Assembly: GCA_022747635.1 (NCBI GenBank)
Contig: JAKTNV010000003.1
Location: 12,185,411 to 12,249,410 of the forward strand
Length of the DNA: 64,000 bases
Direction: 5' to 3'
Source: Hetaerina americana
Taxonomy: Eukaryota; Arthropoda; Insecta; Odonata; Calopterygidae
Part shown: in pieces, positions 12,400-22,107 of the stretch
Numbering within the stretch: position 1 is the stretch's first letter
Layout of the letters: each line of letters opens with the position of its first letter
The notes under the pieces: model-generated
Database searches by the model: none
What the model was told of the DNA's origin: nothing
The model's input: only the letters and a program-made list of their open reading frames with translations
Translations under genes and position numbers: made by a program

Positions 12400-12559
12400 C
12401 TTCTAGATTTTCCTTAGCAATTTTTGATGTAGGATGTCTTGCTAATGATTGAGCAGCTGTAACAACTTGTGGTCCATAAGTACGTAAGCCTATTTCTGAA
12501 TGCTTTGCATATACCTGTAGTGAATCTGAAGGAGCCACATGCCTTAGAAGCTTCACAAC
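12400..12559 (-). CDS. CTNNAL1: alpha-catulin exon g
   Basis: This exon is 160 nt. The acceptor is TTGTTTTTTCAG before 12559 (phase 0), and the donor is GAAG|GTATGGCC after 12400, leaving phase 1. It reads VVKLLRHVAPSDSLQVYAKH, then GPQVVTAAQSLARHPTSKIA and KENLE. This parallels the human catulin segment LLRHISGTEPLEITCIHAEE and its SSKIAKENLD end. The split codon G|AT is completed by exon h to give ENLE-D-MWQ. The exon belongs to the central/C-terminal helical part of the scaffold. Confidence 0.92.
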
Positions 12560-13201
12560 CTGAAAAAACAATTAATTAGATTTGCAAGCTTATCAGTGGA
12601 GCTCAGGTGTAAACTTTTTTTCCCAGGGATTTTACATATGGATGAGTGGAAACACCAAAAATATAATCAAAATCTAGAATTAAGAGAGGGATAACCTGAT
12701 CCTCCAAAATAACATAAATTTCAACTTAATAAGCAAGGAAGTAAGTATCTCCAGGAAGTTCAATCTCGAAATAGGATGCATGAAGTTACCTGAAAAATTA
12801 TCTCAGTATTGTGACAATGTAACATTTGGATTACTGAGCTAACATACAATACTGAACATAAAAATATTTACCAATTGGAACAATACATAAATGTTTAGAA
12901 TACGGACAGGTGGGAGGCAATTATGCATTTCCTTAGTGTCTGGTGAATTTTCCAATAGTTTTATGGAAATTTGTCTGTCCACTTTCTAAGAAAAAGGTTG
13001 CATTGATCATTGGAATGCAAATGTTTAATTTTAAGTCTACTGTAGTTTAAAATAGGTACACGATAGGTCAAAATATAAAGAGAAAATATTTCAATAAAAT
13101 TAAAGCTTTACCAGATGAGCCTACAATTCTTCCCCACAAGTTTACAGTGGCATAACCTAACTTGGTGGGTCGTGGTAGTCCAGGGGCAGAGCGTTGAACT
13201 A

Positions 13202-14485
13202 TGAGGGTGGTCCCAGAAGTACCCGACCCAACAAAGAAAACACAAAAATTTTGGAAAAAAGTATTTATTTTTCAACATCATCTGCTTTCGGCTCTATACA
13301 CTTTTCCCAGTGATGATCAATAAGTTTGATACCCTTTTTATAATAAGAGCTGTCTTGCTCAAAATAGCCACTAACTACTGACATCACTTCTTCACGGTTG
13401 GAAAATCTTTGACCACCAAGCCATTTTTTCAAGTTTGCAAACTGAAAATAATCCGAGAGGGCTAAATCGTGTGAATAGGGGGCATAAGGTAGAAATTCAA
13501 ACTTATATTCATAAATTTTGGCCATTGCAATAACGGATGTGAGCTGGTGCAATGTCTTGATGAAACGACACTTTCTTCTTAGCCAAATGCAGCCACTCTT
13601 GCTTTTCTTTGCTCAAACGTTGCAATGAGTGCGCATAGTACTTGCTGTTCAAAGTTTTTCCTTTTTCAAGATAGTCAATGAAAATTATCTCACACGCATC
13701 CCAACAAACCAATGTCATGACCTTGCCTGCAGATGAAATGGTCTTCGCCTTCTATGGAGGCAGTTCTCCCTTTTGAATCCATTGTTTTGATTGTTCTTTT
13801 GTCTTTGGTGTGAAATAATGGACCCAATGTTCATCCATGGTTAGAAAATGGCATGGAAATTCTGCTTTGTTGCTGTGAAACTTAGCTAAAAACTCAATTG
13901 AAACATCTTCACAACACTGGTTTTGCTCAAGTATGAGCAAACGTGGCACCCATCTTGCACTCGGCTTTCTCATGCCCAAATTTTCAGTTGTAATGCAATG
14001 TACCAAACTATTTGAAATGCCTACTATGTCTGCTAACTCGTGCAGTTTCAGTTGACAATCATCCAGTATCACTTTGTAGATTTTCTTCGCCATTTCTGGA
14101 GTCGTCACTTCATTTGGTTGACTAATACGATGCTCCTCTGGACAGCTCATAAGGCCTCTTTTAAACCCTGCTATCCAATATTTTACTGTGTTAAACGAGG
14201 GAGCAGACTCACCGAGAGTAGAATTCAGTTCAGCTTTTATATTGGTAGGGCTGAGGCATTTCAAATAAAAAAATTGTATCACATAACGATGACCAATTTT
14301 CTCCATTTTCACGAATTCACTGAAAACGTTCACTATTGATGGCTAACAAACAAATAAGAAACATCATGGCGTCTTCAAACTTGAAATATATGCTTTATAG
14401 ATTGCATACTTTCGAATACAGTGATATTTTTCAAACCACTACTGCTATATCTATGTCAGGTCGGGTACTCATGAGACCACCCATG
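13202..14485 (-). mobile_element. Decayed mariner nested in a SINE, minus strand
   Basis: 1284 bp bounded by TA (13200-13201 and 14486-14487). Imperfect terminal inverted repeats: left ..GGGTGGTCCCAGAAGTACCCG, right reverse complement ..GGGTGGTCTCATGAGTACCCG, both continuing ACC. The interior is a broken minus-strand transposase gene. It is a different lineage from the intact copy at 15383. Confidence 0.92.
13265..14333 (-). pseudogene. Mariner transposase remnant, at least two frameshifts
   Basis: Three overlapping minus-strand frames cover the gene. 13752-14333 starts MNVFSEFVKMEKIGHRYVI, then has a helix-turn-helix region (SFNTVKYWIAGFKRG), the linker SARWVPRLLILEQN and the first acidic site TMDEHWVHYFTPKTKEQSKQ. 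13509-13718 follows in another frame with FIDYLEKGKTLNSKYYAHSL and HQDIAPAH. 13265-13552 continues in a third frame with YSHDLALSDYF, LKKWLGGQRFSNREEV and WEKCIEPKADDVEK. The family motif YSPDLAPSD is altered to YSHDLALSD. The gene is dead but the whole length is recognisable. Confidence 0.9.
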
Positions 14486-14837
14486 TACTGACTGGAGGGC
14501 CTGGATTCAATTCCTGGGCAAGCCTCTCTGGGCACCTGCAGTCCCATCCAAGCTATATGATTTTTTGGGTACCAGATCTTCCAGGGAACCCATAACCGGC
14601 ACAGGGAGAGGAACTGGCCTCCCAACTCTGATGTGCCAATTTCACACGCCGTTGAGCTTAGTACTGGGTGAACTCTACCATCACTTATCTAATTCACCTT
14701 TGGGTTTATTACTGTGCTTATGGTTTTTTTGTTAACCTAACTTGGTACCCTAATTCCCCCATCATTCCTTGGCCACAAGGATCAATAGTGTCAGCTCTTG
14801 CCATATGGAATGATTTACCTAAAAACCTGTACTGTAC

Positions 14838-14890
14838 AATTTATCACTCATGTGTATAGTGTTTTTCACTATACACATGGGTGATAAATT
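14838..14890. repeat. Short hairpin, about 23-bp arms
   Basis: AATTTATCACTCATGTGTAT followed by AGTG, a short loop, and the inverted copy (ATACACATGGGTGATAAATT) with one mismatch. It lies just right of the SINE/mariner cluster. Confidence 0.85.
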
Positions 14891-15113
14891 TTGTGGATGA
14901 CCAATCAGATTTGTTGCAACTTAAAATCCAATGTAAGTGAAAAACTATAAGTAAATATTTGATAAGTTGAAATATTTCTCTGGAATGCTCCTCTATTAGT
15001 CTAAGTGGAGTAGGTACATAGAAATGTGCTTTGAGTCATAGAAATTTCAAGTCGATGAATATTCAATTTTAATAGTGTCAATAAGCTGTCATTGTCATGT
15101 GAGTTCTTATAAT

Positions 15114-15160
15114 TTCTATTACAATAATCTTGTTGAGACAACAAGATTATTGTAATAGAA
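15114..15160. repeat. Perfect 22-bp hairpin with 3-nt loop
   Basis: TTCTATTACAATAATCTTGT plus TG, the loop AGA, then the exact reverse complement. There are no mismatches over 22 bp. No element termini or target duplications are evident around it. Confidence 0.95.
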
Positions 15161-15382
15161 CTGTGAGAATAGGTCTGTGACTCCCAACTTTTCAAGAGAG
15201 ACTAGTATTTTTAGCAGTCATCCGAAAAATATTCACTCCTCATGGCTTTGTTGATCTACCTTGTGTTGATTGACATCATTATGCTAAAAAGGAAATTCAC
15301 TTTGAATTGTATGAGATTATCCCCCATTTGGAAAATTAATTTTTTTAAATTGACAACAAATTTGAGTAAAAAACTTAGCATA

Positions 15383-16715
15383 CTACCTTGATCAAAAATT
15401 TCCCGGAATTTATTCAGAAAATTAAAAATACAAGTTTATTCATCTAAATCTATATTGTCCCCTTCAAAGTAATCCCCATCGACTGCAACACACTTATGCC
15501 AGCGCTTGATCCAATCCTCGAAACATTTTTTATATTCGGTTTTCGGTATGTCCATCAGTGCTTCCTGCGATTTTTCCATTACTTCCTCTCGGCTGCTAAA
15601 ACGCGTTCCCCGTAATGGTTTTTTAACTCGATTGAACAGAAAGAAGTCACAGGGAGCCAAATCAGGTGAATTCGGTGGCTGTTGGATGGTATTTGTTGCA
15701 TTTTTCGTCAAAAAATTACGAATAATGATAGCACTGTGCGACGGTGCGTTATCATGGTGCAAAATCCACGAGTGTTCTGCCCACATTTCTGGTCTCTTTC
15801 GGCGAATTGCTTCACGCAAACGTCTCATAACGCCCAAATAATACTCTTTGTTTACTGTCTGGCCTTCTGGCAAAAATTCATGATGCACTACACCGTTGTA
15901 ATCCATGAAAACCGTCAGCATTGCCTTCTTGTTTGACTGAAAACGACGTGGTTTTTTTGGTCTCGGCTCATTTGGTGAACGCCATTCACTTGCCTGATGT
16001 CTGGATTGCGTGTCGTACTCATAAACCCACGTCTCGTCTCCAGTAATGATCCTTTTGATGAATGTGGAATCGGATTCAGCCTCGCAAATCATGTCTTTTG
16101 CGACGTCAACACGGTCTCTTTTTTGCATGAAATTGAGGTCTTTTGGCACCAACTTTGCTGCTACACGACGGAAACCCAAATCATTAACCACAATGTCTTG
16201 GGCGGATCCATAGGCAATGTTCAAGTCCTCCGCTATTTCTCTGATGGTTAATTTGCGGTTATTGACCAACATTTCTTTTACTTTATCAATTTTTTCACCG
16301 ACTTTCGATGTCGATGGTCTGCCACTGCGTTCATCATCTTCGATTGACTCACGACCACTTCTGAACCGCTCGTGCCACTGGTAAACGACCGTTTTTTTTA
16401 GAGAATCGTTGCCGAAACACTTTTCCAACATTTCCAACGTCCGTGCGCCACTAAATCCGTTTTTTACGCAAAATTTAATACAAGTTCGTTGTTGCAAATT
16501 TAAATCCATTTCTGCAATTGTAAAAAATCGCCAACACACACGGAGATAGATGTACTCTTGGCTACGTAACTTTTGCAAATGTCAAGTTATGACACTAAGA
16601 TTTAAAGGGAATATCAACAACAGATGTACCAATTTAACAAAAAAAAACAGAACTCAAATCGGAACGATGGGAGCGCCACACGGTGGTTATTCCGGGAACT
16701 TTTTGATCAAGGTAG
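15383..16715 (-). mobile_element. Mariner copy 2, apparently intact, minus strand
   Basis: 1333 bp flanked by TA (15381-15382 and 16716-16717). The terminal inverted repeats begin CTACCTTGATCAAAAA, then T (left) or G (right), then TTCCCGGAAT: one mismatch in about 26 bp. One uninterrupted transposase gene fills the interior. CpG is high inside and low outside, consistent with recent arrival in the catulin intron. Confidence 0.97.
15436..16509 (-). CDS. Mariner transposase, intact (357 aa)
   Basis: A Tc1/mariner transposase that would bind the element ends and cut and paste the element at TA sites in the nucleus. I start it at the ATG at 16509 (MDLNLQQRT). The upstream in-frame extension reaches towards the terminal repeat and is unlike the family. 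357 residues is close to the usual 345-350. Residues about 1-120 are the paired helix-turn-helix DNA-binding part (VYQWHERFRSG; RSGRPSTSK; IREIAEDLNIAYGSAQ). The linker is AKLVPKDL (118-125), replacing the more usual WVPHEL-type text. Catalytic residues are D158 (TGDETW), D253 (HHDNAPSH) and D288 (SPDLAPCDFF), i.e. DD34D spacing. A basic RPKKPRR (183-189) could be a nuclear localisation signal. The C-terminus reads FEDWIKRWHKC and GDYFEGD. No stop or frameshift is seen. Confidence 0.95.
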   Translation of the reverse strand: MDLNLQQRTCIKFCVKNGFSGARTLEMLEKCFGNDSLKKTVVYQWHERFRSGRESIEDDERSGRPSTSKVGEKIDKVKEMLVNNRKLTIREIAEDLNIAYGSAQDIVVNDLGFRRVAAKLVPKDLNFMQKRDRVDVAKDMICEAESDSTFIKRIITGDETWVYEYDTQSRHQASEWRSPNEPRPKKPRRFQSNKKAMLTVFMDYNGVVHHEFLPEGQTVNKEYYLGVMRRLREAIRRKRPEMWAEHSWILHHDNAPSHSAIIIRNFLTKNATNTIQQPPNSPDLAPCDFFLFNRVKKPLRGTRFSSREEVMEKSQEALMDIPKTEYKKCFEDWIKRWHKCVAVDGDYFEGDNIDLDE

Positions 16716-17016
16716 TATACTGTGTAGGGAATACCAAAATAATTCTGATTTATTTTGGTTTTTTAAAAATTTGACTGGTGAAGGTTTGGGCATTGGGAGT
16801 TCGACTTTATACAGAATTTAGGTTAATAATTGAATCAAACTAACCCTTTTTTTTAAAAAGATATTCTAACTTAAATGTTTTAAAGCCTTTAAATGTTTTT
16901 CATTCTTGGAAAAAATACATATTTATTAAAAAAATCACAACAAAGGAAGATTAATAATCAAGTACATATTTCCATTATCCATTATACAAAAATCAACTTC
17001 TCTTCATGACAATTAC

Positions 17017-17274
17017 CTCCACAACATGGTCCACATATTCAGCAAACCTCTCTGACACCTCATCAAGACGCCTTGCATCACCTGCTTGTGCCACATTCCG
17101 CATGGCTGCTACCATTTCTGCAACCACACCTGTACCTGATGTAGGGTCTCCCATACCATTCAAGAGATCAGATGCCCTTTCCAGTGTTGCTCGCCTGAGG
17201 AGTGTCCTAAGGTCAGCTGTCACTTGGAGCAGAGCACCAGTAGCTGCATCTAGTTGGTGTGCACCCAAGGAATC
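17017..17274 (-). CDS. CTNNAL1: alpha-catulin exon f
   Basis: This exon has 86 codons, phase 0 in and out. The acceptor is CTCCTCTCAG before 17274, and the donor is GAG|GTAATTG after 17017. It reads ALLQVTADLRTLLRR, DLLNGMGDP, EMVAAMRNVAQAGDARRLDE and RFAEYVDHVVE. The Ala/Leu-rich helical character and the place between the DFTDSAYTSHEH and LLRH blocks fit the central helices of catulin. Primary identity to the human protein is low here, so the assignment rests on position, phase and splice sites as much as on sequence. The exon's last residues join directly to VVKLLRHVAP of exon g. Confidence 0.85.
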
Positions 17275-18232
17275 CTGAGAGGAGGAGACCATGAGAAAAC
17301 AAACCCACACAGGCTGCAGAGTGAAAAAGGGAGATCAAAATAGTTTGACCAGTGATATGTGTTCACTCAAATCATCATTGGTCTAAGTTCAAATCATTTA
17401 TAAAATAATGCATATTTAATCAACCCATCCAAATGAGTTTTCCTCTCTAGTATTTGAATTTTCTTTAAAAATATTCCTGACAGCTATGGTCACAGCTATC
17501 ATAGTGTTTGTCCATACTTTATATGCATGACTGCTTTGAAACATTACCCAATGCGTCAAGATTGTAAACTCAATAGAAAATTTGCTATTCCTTAAAGCAG
17601 TTTTAACCAGCTTGTAGCTCATGAACCATGTGAAATGATTTTTGCAAATAGCCTGTGCAATCATTTATACACTTATGAATTCATTTTCAAATCCCAAGGT
17701 GTTTATAAATTCATGGTCAATAACTGTGAAATAAATTATTTAGTCTGACCCACATAGCACATTGTTAAGGTGTCTTTCTACTGTTGGAGACAAACAGGGT
17801 AAATGAACAATTCTCAGAGTACCATTCTTTTTACTCAGTAGATATCAGATGAGATGATGGAAAGGAGATGGGGAGAGGGTCAGACTAACTGTAGTTTCTC
17901 CAGGGAGAGTCCTTAGAAAGTCACTCTTAAAAACAATTCAAGGATGGAAATTCATATCTCTAGGACTACACACTAATTCACTAATTTTTTTGAATAAAAC
18001 TATAGAACATATAGCCATAAATGGACTTTCAGTTGTAGCAAACTTGATATTTACAAGAACACAACAATTTTGTTAGATAGGGAATGCTTTACATATTTGA
18101 AAGCAAAAGTAAACATTTGTAAAGAGAAGTATCTAACTCTTTTATTCCCTATTAAGCAGCCAGATATCAAGTGAGATTATCATTTAAAACATGTGAACAC
18201 TTGTTTTAATGCCACTCATTGCAAACACTAAC
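17275..18232 (-). other. alpha-catulin intron between exons e and f (958 bp)
   Basis: AT-rich intron with almost no CpG. No repeat or gene is recognised. Confidence 0.8.
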
Positions 18233-18457
18233 CTCAGCTTCGTGCATCAGGGCATTGAGCTGTAGTCGTGCACGGTCGCAAAGTAAAAGGATACCCTCTC
18301 GATGCTCATGACTTGTGTAGGCAGAGTCCGTGAAATCTTGTGTCCTCTCCACGACAGCATCCAGGGCGGCCTTCAAGCGTTCTCGGGTGCTGTCGCCTCC
18401 CCTCCCCACTCCAGGCCCAACCTCCTCCGGTGTGGGACTGCGCTCCTCCAGGGAGTC
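18233..18457 (-). CDS. CTNNAL1: alpha-catulin exon e
   Basis: This exon has 75 codons, phase 0 in and out. The acceptor is CCCAATCCACAG before 18457, and the donor is GAG|GTTAGTG after 18233. The core TQDFTDSAYTSHEHREGILL is almost identical to the human catulin motif MEDFTDSAYTSHEHRERILE, a signature of this family. The exon begins with a less conserved Glu/Pro/Gly-rich leader (SLEERSPTPEEVGPGVGRGG), then LKAALDAVVER. The coding is strongly GC-biased relative to the flanking AT-rich introns. It encodes helices of the central vinculin-like region. Confidence 0.92.
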
Positions 18458-20881
18458 CTGTGGATTGGGATCACAGCTCCACAACTCGCAGGTAAATGGA
18501 GATATGCCATCAAGCATTGAGGGAAGCTATTCCCTCACATAAAAATACTATTCTTGCCTTATTCTAGGTGATCAAAAGTACCCTAGTGAGACCTGGCGAT
18601 TTTATGTCATGGAACATATTTCCAATAGGTAGGAAATTTAAAATTTCAGGGTCAAAATATGATAATTTCATGAATCTACTTTCTTTGTAAGTTTGGTCAT
18701 GCACAAGTATATTCTGGGATTTAAGTGAATCACTAATAAAGTGCTCAAATTTATTATCAAATAATCAATTGGACACAATAGTTACACTTAGCACTTTAAA
18801 AAGAGGAATAGAGGCCATAGTAATTTTTACTGATGAAATATTATTACAGTGTAATGAAAGTTAATACACAGGGAGGCAAAATTTCTCTTTGCCAAGAGAT
18901 CAATACTCATCTGACCAAGCACGAAGTTAATTTATAATTTGTTACTAATAAATTGCATATTTTCAAATGTATTTGTTAAAAGAATTAATATAAATAACCT
19001 GTTTAGACCATATGTTTATAGAATTACTTTATGCTTTGGATTCTTCAGATAGAGATCATTAGATCAGGTATTCATTAGATCAGATTTCTATGCTAACCTA
19101 GAAGGTTAAAATTACCCATTGTTCACACTGTAAGTTGGGCAATGAGCATCTCAGAAGAAAAAGAAGCAAAACTTAATTGTTGAGAATTGTTTCGATGGAA
19201 AGTGGTTTTAAAAAATGCAACTAAATCTCAAATTTTGTTTTTGAAGAGGCTGGTGAAAAATATACATGAGCATGCCTCATGTATGTATTAAGTACACATC
19301 TCGCAAAACCAAGAAATATGTAAAATTGAGGTTAGGGTAAAAATATTTTATAAGTTTTTTACATATTTTATGAATAAAATATCTTGCAGAGTTATAATAA
19401 ACTATATTATATAAGCAACAACAATTTGCTTATACCAACAGATGAAATAGTTATTACTGAAAAACATCTAACATTGAAAAAGTAGATGCATCAGTTCTCC
19501 TATAGGAAGGCTTCCTATATACCATAAAGTTGCCTATACTCGTATTTATTTCAGAATTTCCAGTTACTGCATGATTTCCAATATTTTGAAAGTTCCCCTT
19601 TCTAAAGCAGTTTAAATAAATAAGAAAATAAAATACCATGTAACTAAGGCCAGCCATGGCTGAAGTGTCATTTTAAGTGATTATAAAATTACTTCCACTG
19701 GAAAACAAAAACATAATGTTTCATTTAAAAAAAATTAAATATCCTCGACATTTACAGTGAATTAAATGAACAAAGAATTCCTGAAATGTGTACAAGATAG
19801 TGTAATTCAACACTAAGAGTGTTTTAGTAAACTATCCAAGAAGATTTTGTACTCAGAAAAACATACTGCTTGGTTTTGCTGGAAGTGTCAAGAGACATCA
19901 CCCTATTTTGAACCTGGAATTCTTGGGCCAATGCGAAAATGCTCTGCCAATTTGGCTTCCACATAGTTCCAACACACTTCAAGGCATTAAATAAATATGC
20001 ATATTCTCTTATATTTAAAATAGGAGAGAAATGGTTTGTCTAATTTACGCGGGCAAGTCAGTAAATAATGTCACAGCCTGCTTCAGAATATCTGCCAATA
20101 GTAATCAATGGTATACAAAAATTTCTTTATATTGATGTATATTCCATCTTGAGATATGTATTCCCTTATTCAGAAATGCCTTGATAGTTCAGGCTACAAA
20201 TTGAAGCTAATGTCCAGCTGTATTAACTACAAGAGAATTGCTCCATCATAATAGTGCCACACGTCACGTGGAATGTGGAAATTTTGGTGAATTAGGGTGA
20301 CAACATCTTCAACCACTTCCTTACAGCTCTGACTGAACACAAAGCAACATTCATCGTGTTGTTGATGCAATAAAAACTCTTCTTGGGTGCATTTCATGGG
20401 TGGTGAGGGCATTGATCATATGACACAAATGTGACTGAGGCGGTAGCCCAAAGGCCTTAATGCAAAGTTGGTTTAGGGGTGCAGGTATGTACATAGAGGG
20501 TAATGATGAATCTATAAATGTGTCGGAGATCATGTCAGAAAATAGAAATGAATTTCGGATGAGTGTCTCTCTACAAATTTTTTTAACACCTATCTGTAAC
20601 TTATACACTGACTTGCCCTTGTAACTCTGTTCATCACTTTCCATTTCAATTTAAATTATATAGGTTTATCCTTAAACAAATTGAACTAATTTTTGACCTT
20701 GGGAAGATAAATACTTTAAATTAGAAATAAGTTATACACAAAAATAGGTATTTTGATGTTTTGATTACTCTAATTTATATTCTATTGTCATATTTTTTTT
20801 GCAAAACAGCTCAAGTAAATATATTTTTTATATTGAAAGTGACTACAAAGTATTAAATATTGAAGAACAGCTTTCACTCAC
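18458..20881 (-). other. alpha-catulin intron between exons d and e (2.4 kb)
   Basis: AT-rich intron. The only structure noted is a pair of overlapping minus-strand open frames at 20227-20644, listed separately. The rest holds nothing I can name. Confidence 0.75.
20227..20644 (-). pseudogene. Unrecognised minus-strand open frames, possible decayed gene copy
   Basis: Two overlapping frames on the minus strand, 20351-20644 (97 codons) and 20227-20412 (61 codons), could be one sequence broken by a frameshift near 20400. The first reads protein-like text (SVYKLQIGVKKICRETLIRN, MISDTFIDSSLPSMYIPAPL), the second CKEVVEDVVTLIHQNFHIP. I do not recognise either. They lie in a catulin intron on the same strand but do not fit the catulin protein and have no useful splice phase. 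They could be a retrocopy, a transposon scrap or chance. Confidence 0.3.
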
Positions 20882-21055
20882 ATCCTCTGGCGGCAATCCA
20901 TCATCTGAATGCCCACATAGGTGATGACTCCTCCGTATCCGTGGAGGGGAGTTGTCAGGCATTCCACTCATGCCAGTGAGCCGAACAGTTGATGCAAGGT
21001 CTTCCAATTGGCGGAGAGCAGTATGTGCAGTGCGCCCAGCCTCCCAGTCCTCTTC
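20882..21055 (-). CDS. CTNNAL1: alpha-catulin exon d
   Basis: This exon has 58 codons, phase 0 in and out. The acceptor is TGACAG before 21055, and the donor is GAT|GTGAGTG after 20882. It reads EEDWEAGRTAHTALRQLEDL and then a charged, Pro-containing tail (PDNSPPRIRRSHH, HSDDGLPPED). Position, strand, phase and strong splice sites place it in the gene. The sequence itself is only weakly like vertebrate catulin, where this interval is a short linker region before the conserved ERMEDFTDSAYTSHEH block. No ATG-initiated frame of useful length marks it, so it is easily missed. Confidence 0.78.
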
Positions 21056-21542
21056 CTGTCACATCAAAGCATTATTCCATGCAGGCATTGTCACATATAG
21101 AGCCATGAATTGTACTGCACTAAAGGTAGGTACCTCTAGGATATTTATTTAATAACCAATTTCTCTAATCACAATTACAATTTGAACGATTTTTCCCCAT
21201 CAAAGTTGACTGACGCATTGTATGTCGGGATGACACCCAAGAGAAATTGCATTCTGACCTATGCACGAAACATACTTAAGAACTAAATGACCATTTCATG
21301 ACTCAAGATCCTCCTATGCTTCCTTGGTACAGTAAAGCTATTTTCCATGTGTAAGTTGTGGAAAAATGAATGCTTAAAAACACTTTTAAATAAAAGAGAA
21401 CCTAAGCTGTGATTTTATACTTAAGATTTGCCAGATATGTAATGCAAGCTGAGCTCTCCTAATTATGTTCCCATGCTATGACAAGAGTTTTATTAATTTA
21501 GAGGAATTGGTAACTTAAGAGGTGGGCAACACAATCTCATAC
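21056..21542 (-). other. alpha-catulin intron between exons c and d (487 bp)
   Basis: Short AT-rich GTATGAG...GACAG intron with nothing further recognised. Confidence 0.8.
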
Positions 21543-21794
21543 CTCTGAGGCCCTACGGCCATGTTGGAGCAGGAGTCTGTGTTCGGCAGCTGGTGCAAGA
21601 AAGAGTGGTGAGGGGGATGGTGAGGGAGACGACGAGGAAGAGGATGCCCCCGGAGGCCTTCTGCTACCCTCTGAAGCTGACAAAACTCCATCCTTAACGA
21701 CATAGTGTATGAGATCCATCGCTCTCCTCATCTGACAGAAAACTGTGTCACGGTTTTCCCTGGCAGATGGACAGTCTGGATGGCGAAGGCACGC
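21543..21794 (-). CDS. CTNNAL1: alpha-catulin exon c, with Ser/Pro-rich insert
   Basis: This exon has 84 codons, phase 0 in and out. The acceptor is TGACAG before 21794, and the donor is GAG|GTATGAG after 21543. It opens with ACLRHPDCPSAREN and FCQMRRAMDLI, matching the catulin CLRHPNCESAHKN...MKVALD block. The second half is not conserved in the human protein as I recall it: a run of six Ser and then SPSPSPSP, followed by LFLAPAAEHRLLLQHGRR. The open frame runs through this stretch to a consensus donor, and it joins exon d in frame. I therefore read the insert as coding. An internal donor at GAGG|GTAGCA would give the wrong phase for exon d. Confidence 0.88.
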
Positions 21795-21897
21795 CTGTCA
21801 TTAATAATAAAAAATTTTCAATTTTGAAAACATAATCCAGAGAGAATAAATGATAATGTGAAGTACACCCAATAAACATAATGCCTCCAGCTCTAAC

Positions 21898-22107
21898 CTT
21901 GGATGAGGTGAGTAACATGACTGTTGACCTTTCAAGGACCTGCCTGGCAGCTGCCATCTGTGCTCTTCGCCGCTCATCTTTAAGGTCACCCTGGCGATCT
22001 CCCGTGAGATGAGCCAGCTCCACCATCTCAGCACCAAAATGGCCAAATGCTTTGACAAATTCTGTAAAGTTATTGACGCCCTCTAGTCGGCCAAGACTCC
22101 TGGCCAC
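21898..22107 (-). CDS. CTNNAL1: alpha-catulin exon b
   Basis: This exon has 70 codons, phase 0 at both ends. The acceptor is TTTGCTGAATCAG before 22107, and the donor is AAG|GTTAGAG after 21898. It is the best-conserved block in the window: FGAEMVELAHLTGDRQGDLK and AAARQVLERSTVMLLTSSK match the vertebrate catulin segment EMVEFAHLTGDRQNDLKDE almost residue for residue. This makes the family assignment to catulin rather than alpha-catenin or vinculin secure. It belongs to the N-terminal helical region. It is separated from exon c by an intron of only 103 bp and from exon a by 9.3 kb. Confidence 0.93.

Larger units (their letters stand above)
13165..14680 (+). mobile_element. tRNA-derived SINE (family A), split by a mariner
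   Basis: The two halves at about 13165-13201 and 14486-14680 form one plus-strand SINE once the mariner 13202-14485 is set aside. The left half has an A-box-like TGGTAGTCCAGGGGCAGAGC. The right half has a B-box-like GGATTCAATTCC, followed by a body (CCTCTCTGGGCACCTGCAG, GGGAACCCATAACCGG, AATTTCACACG). The body matches the reverse complement of 38437-38960, e.g. the frame LSLCRLW..KIW occurs in both. The TA at the breakpoint is duplicated on either side of the mariner. Confidence 0.8.
12560..17016 (-). other. alpha-catulin intron between exons f and g (4.5 kb)
   Basis: More than half of this intron is mobile DNA: a SINE split by a mariner (13165-14680), two hairpins (14838-14890, 15114-15160) and an intact mariner (15383-16715). 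The stretches 12560-13160 and 16716-17016 show nothing recognisable. Confidence 0.8.
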
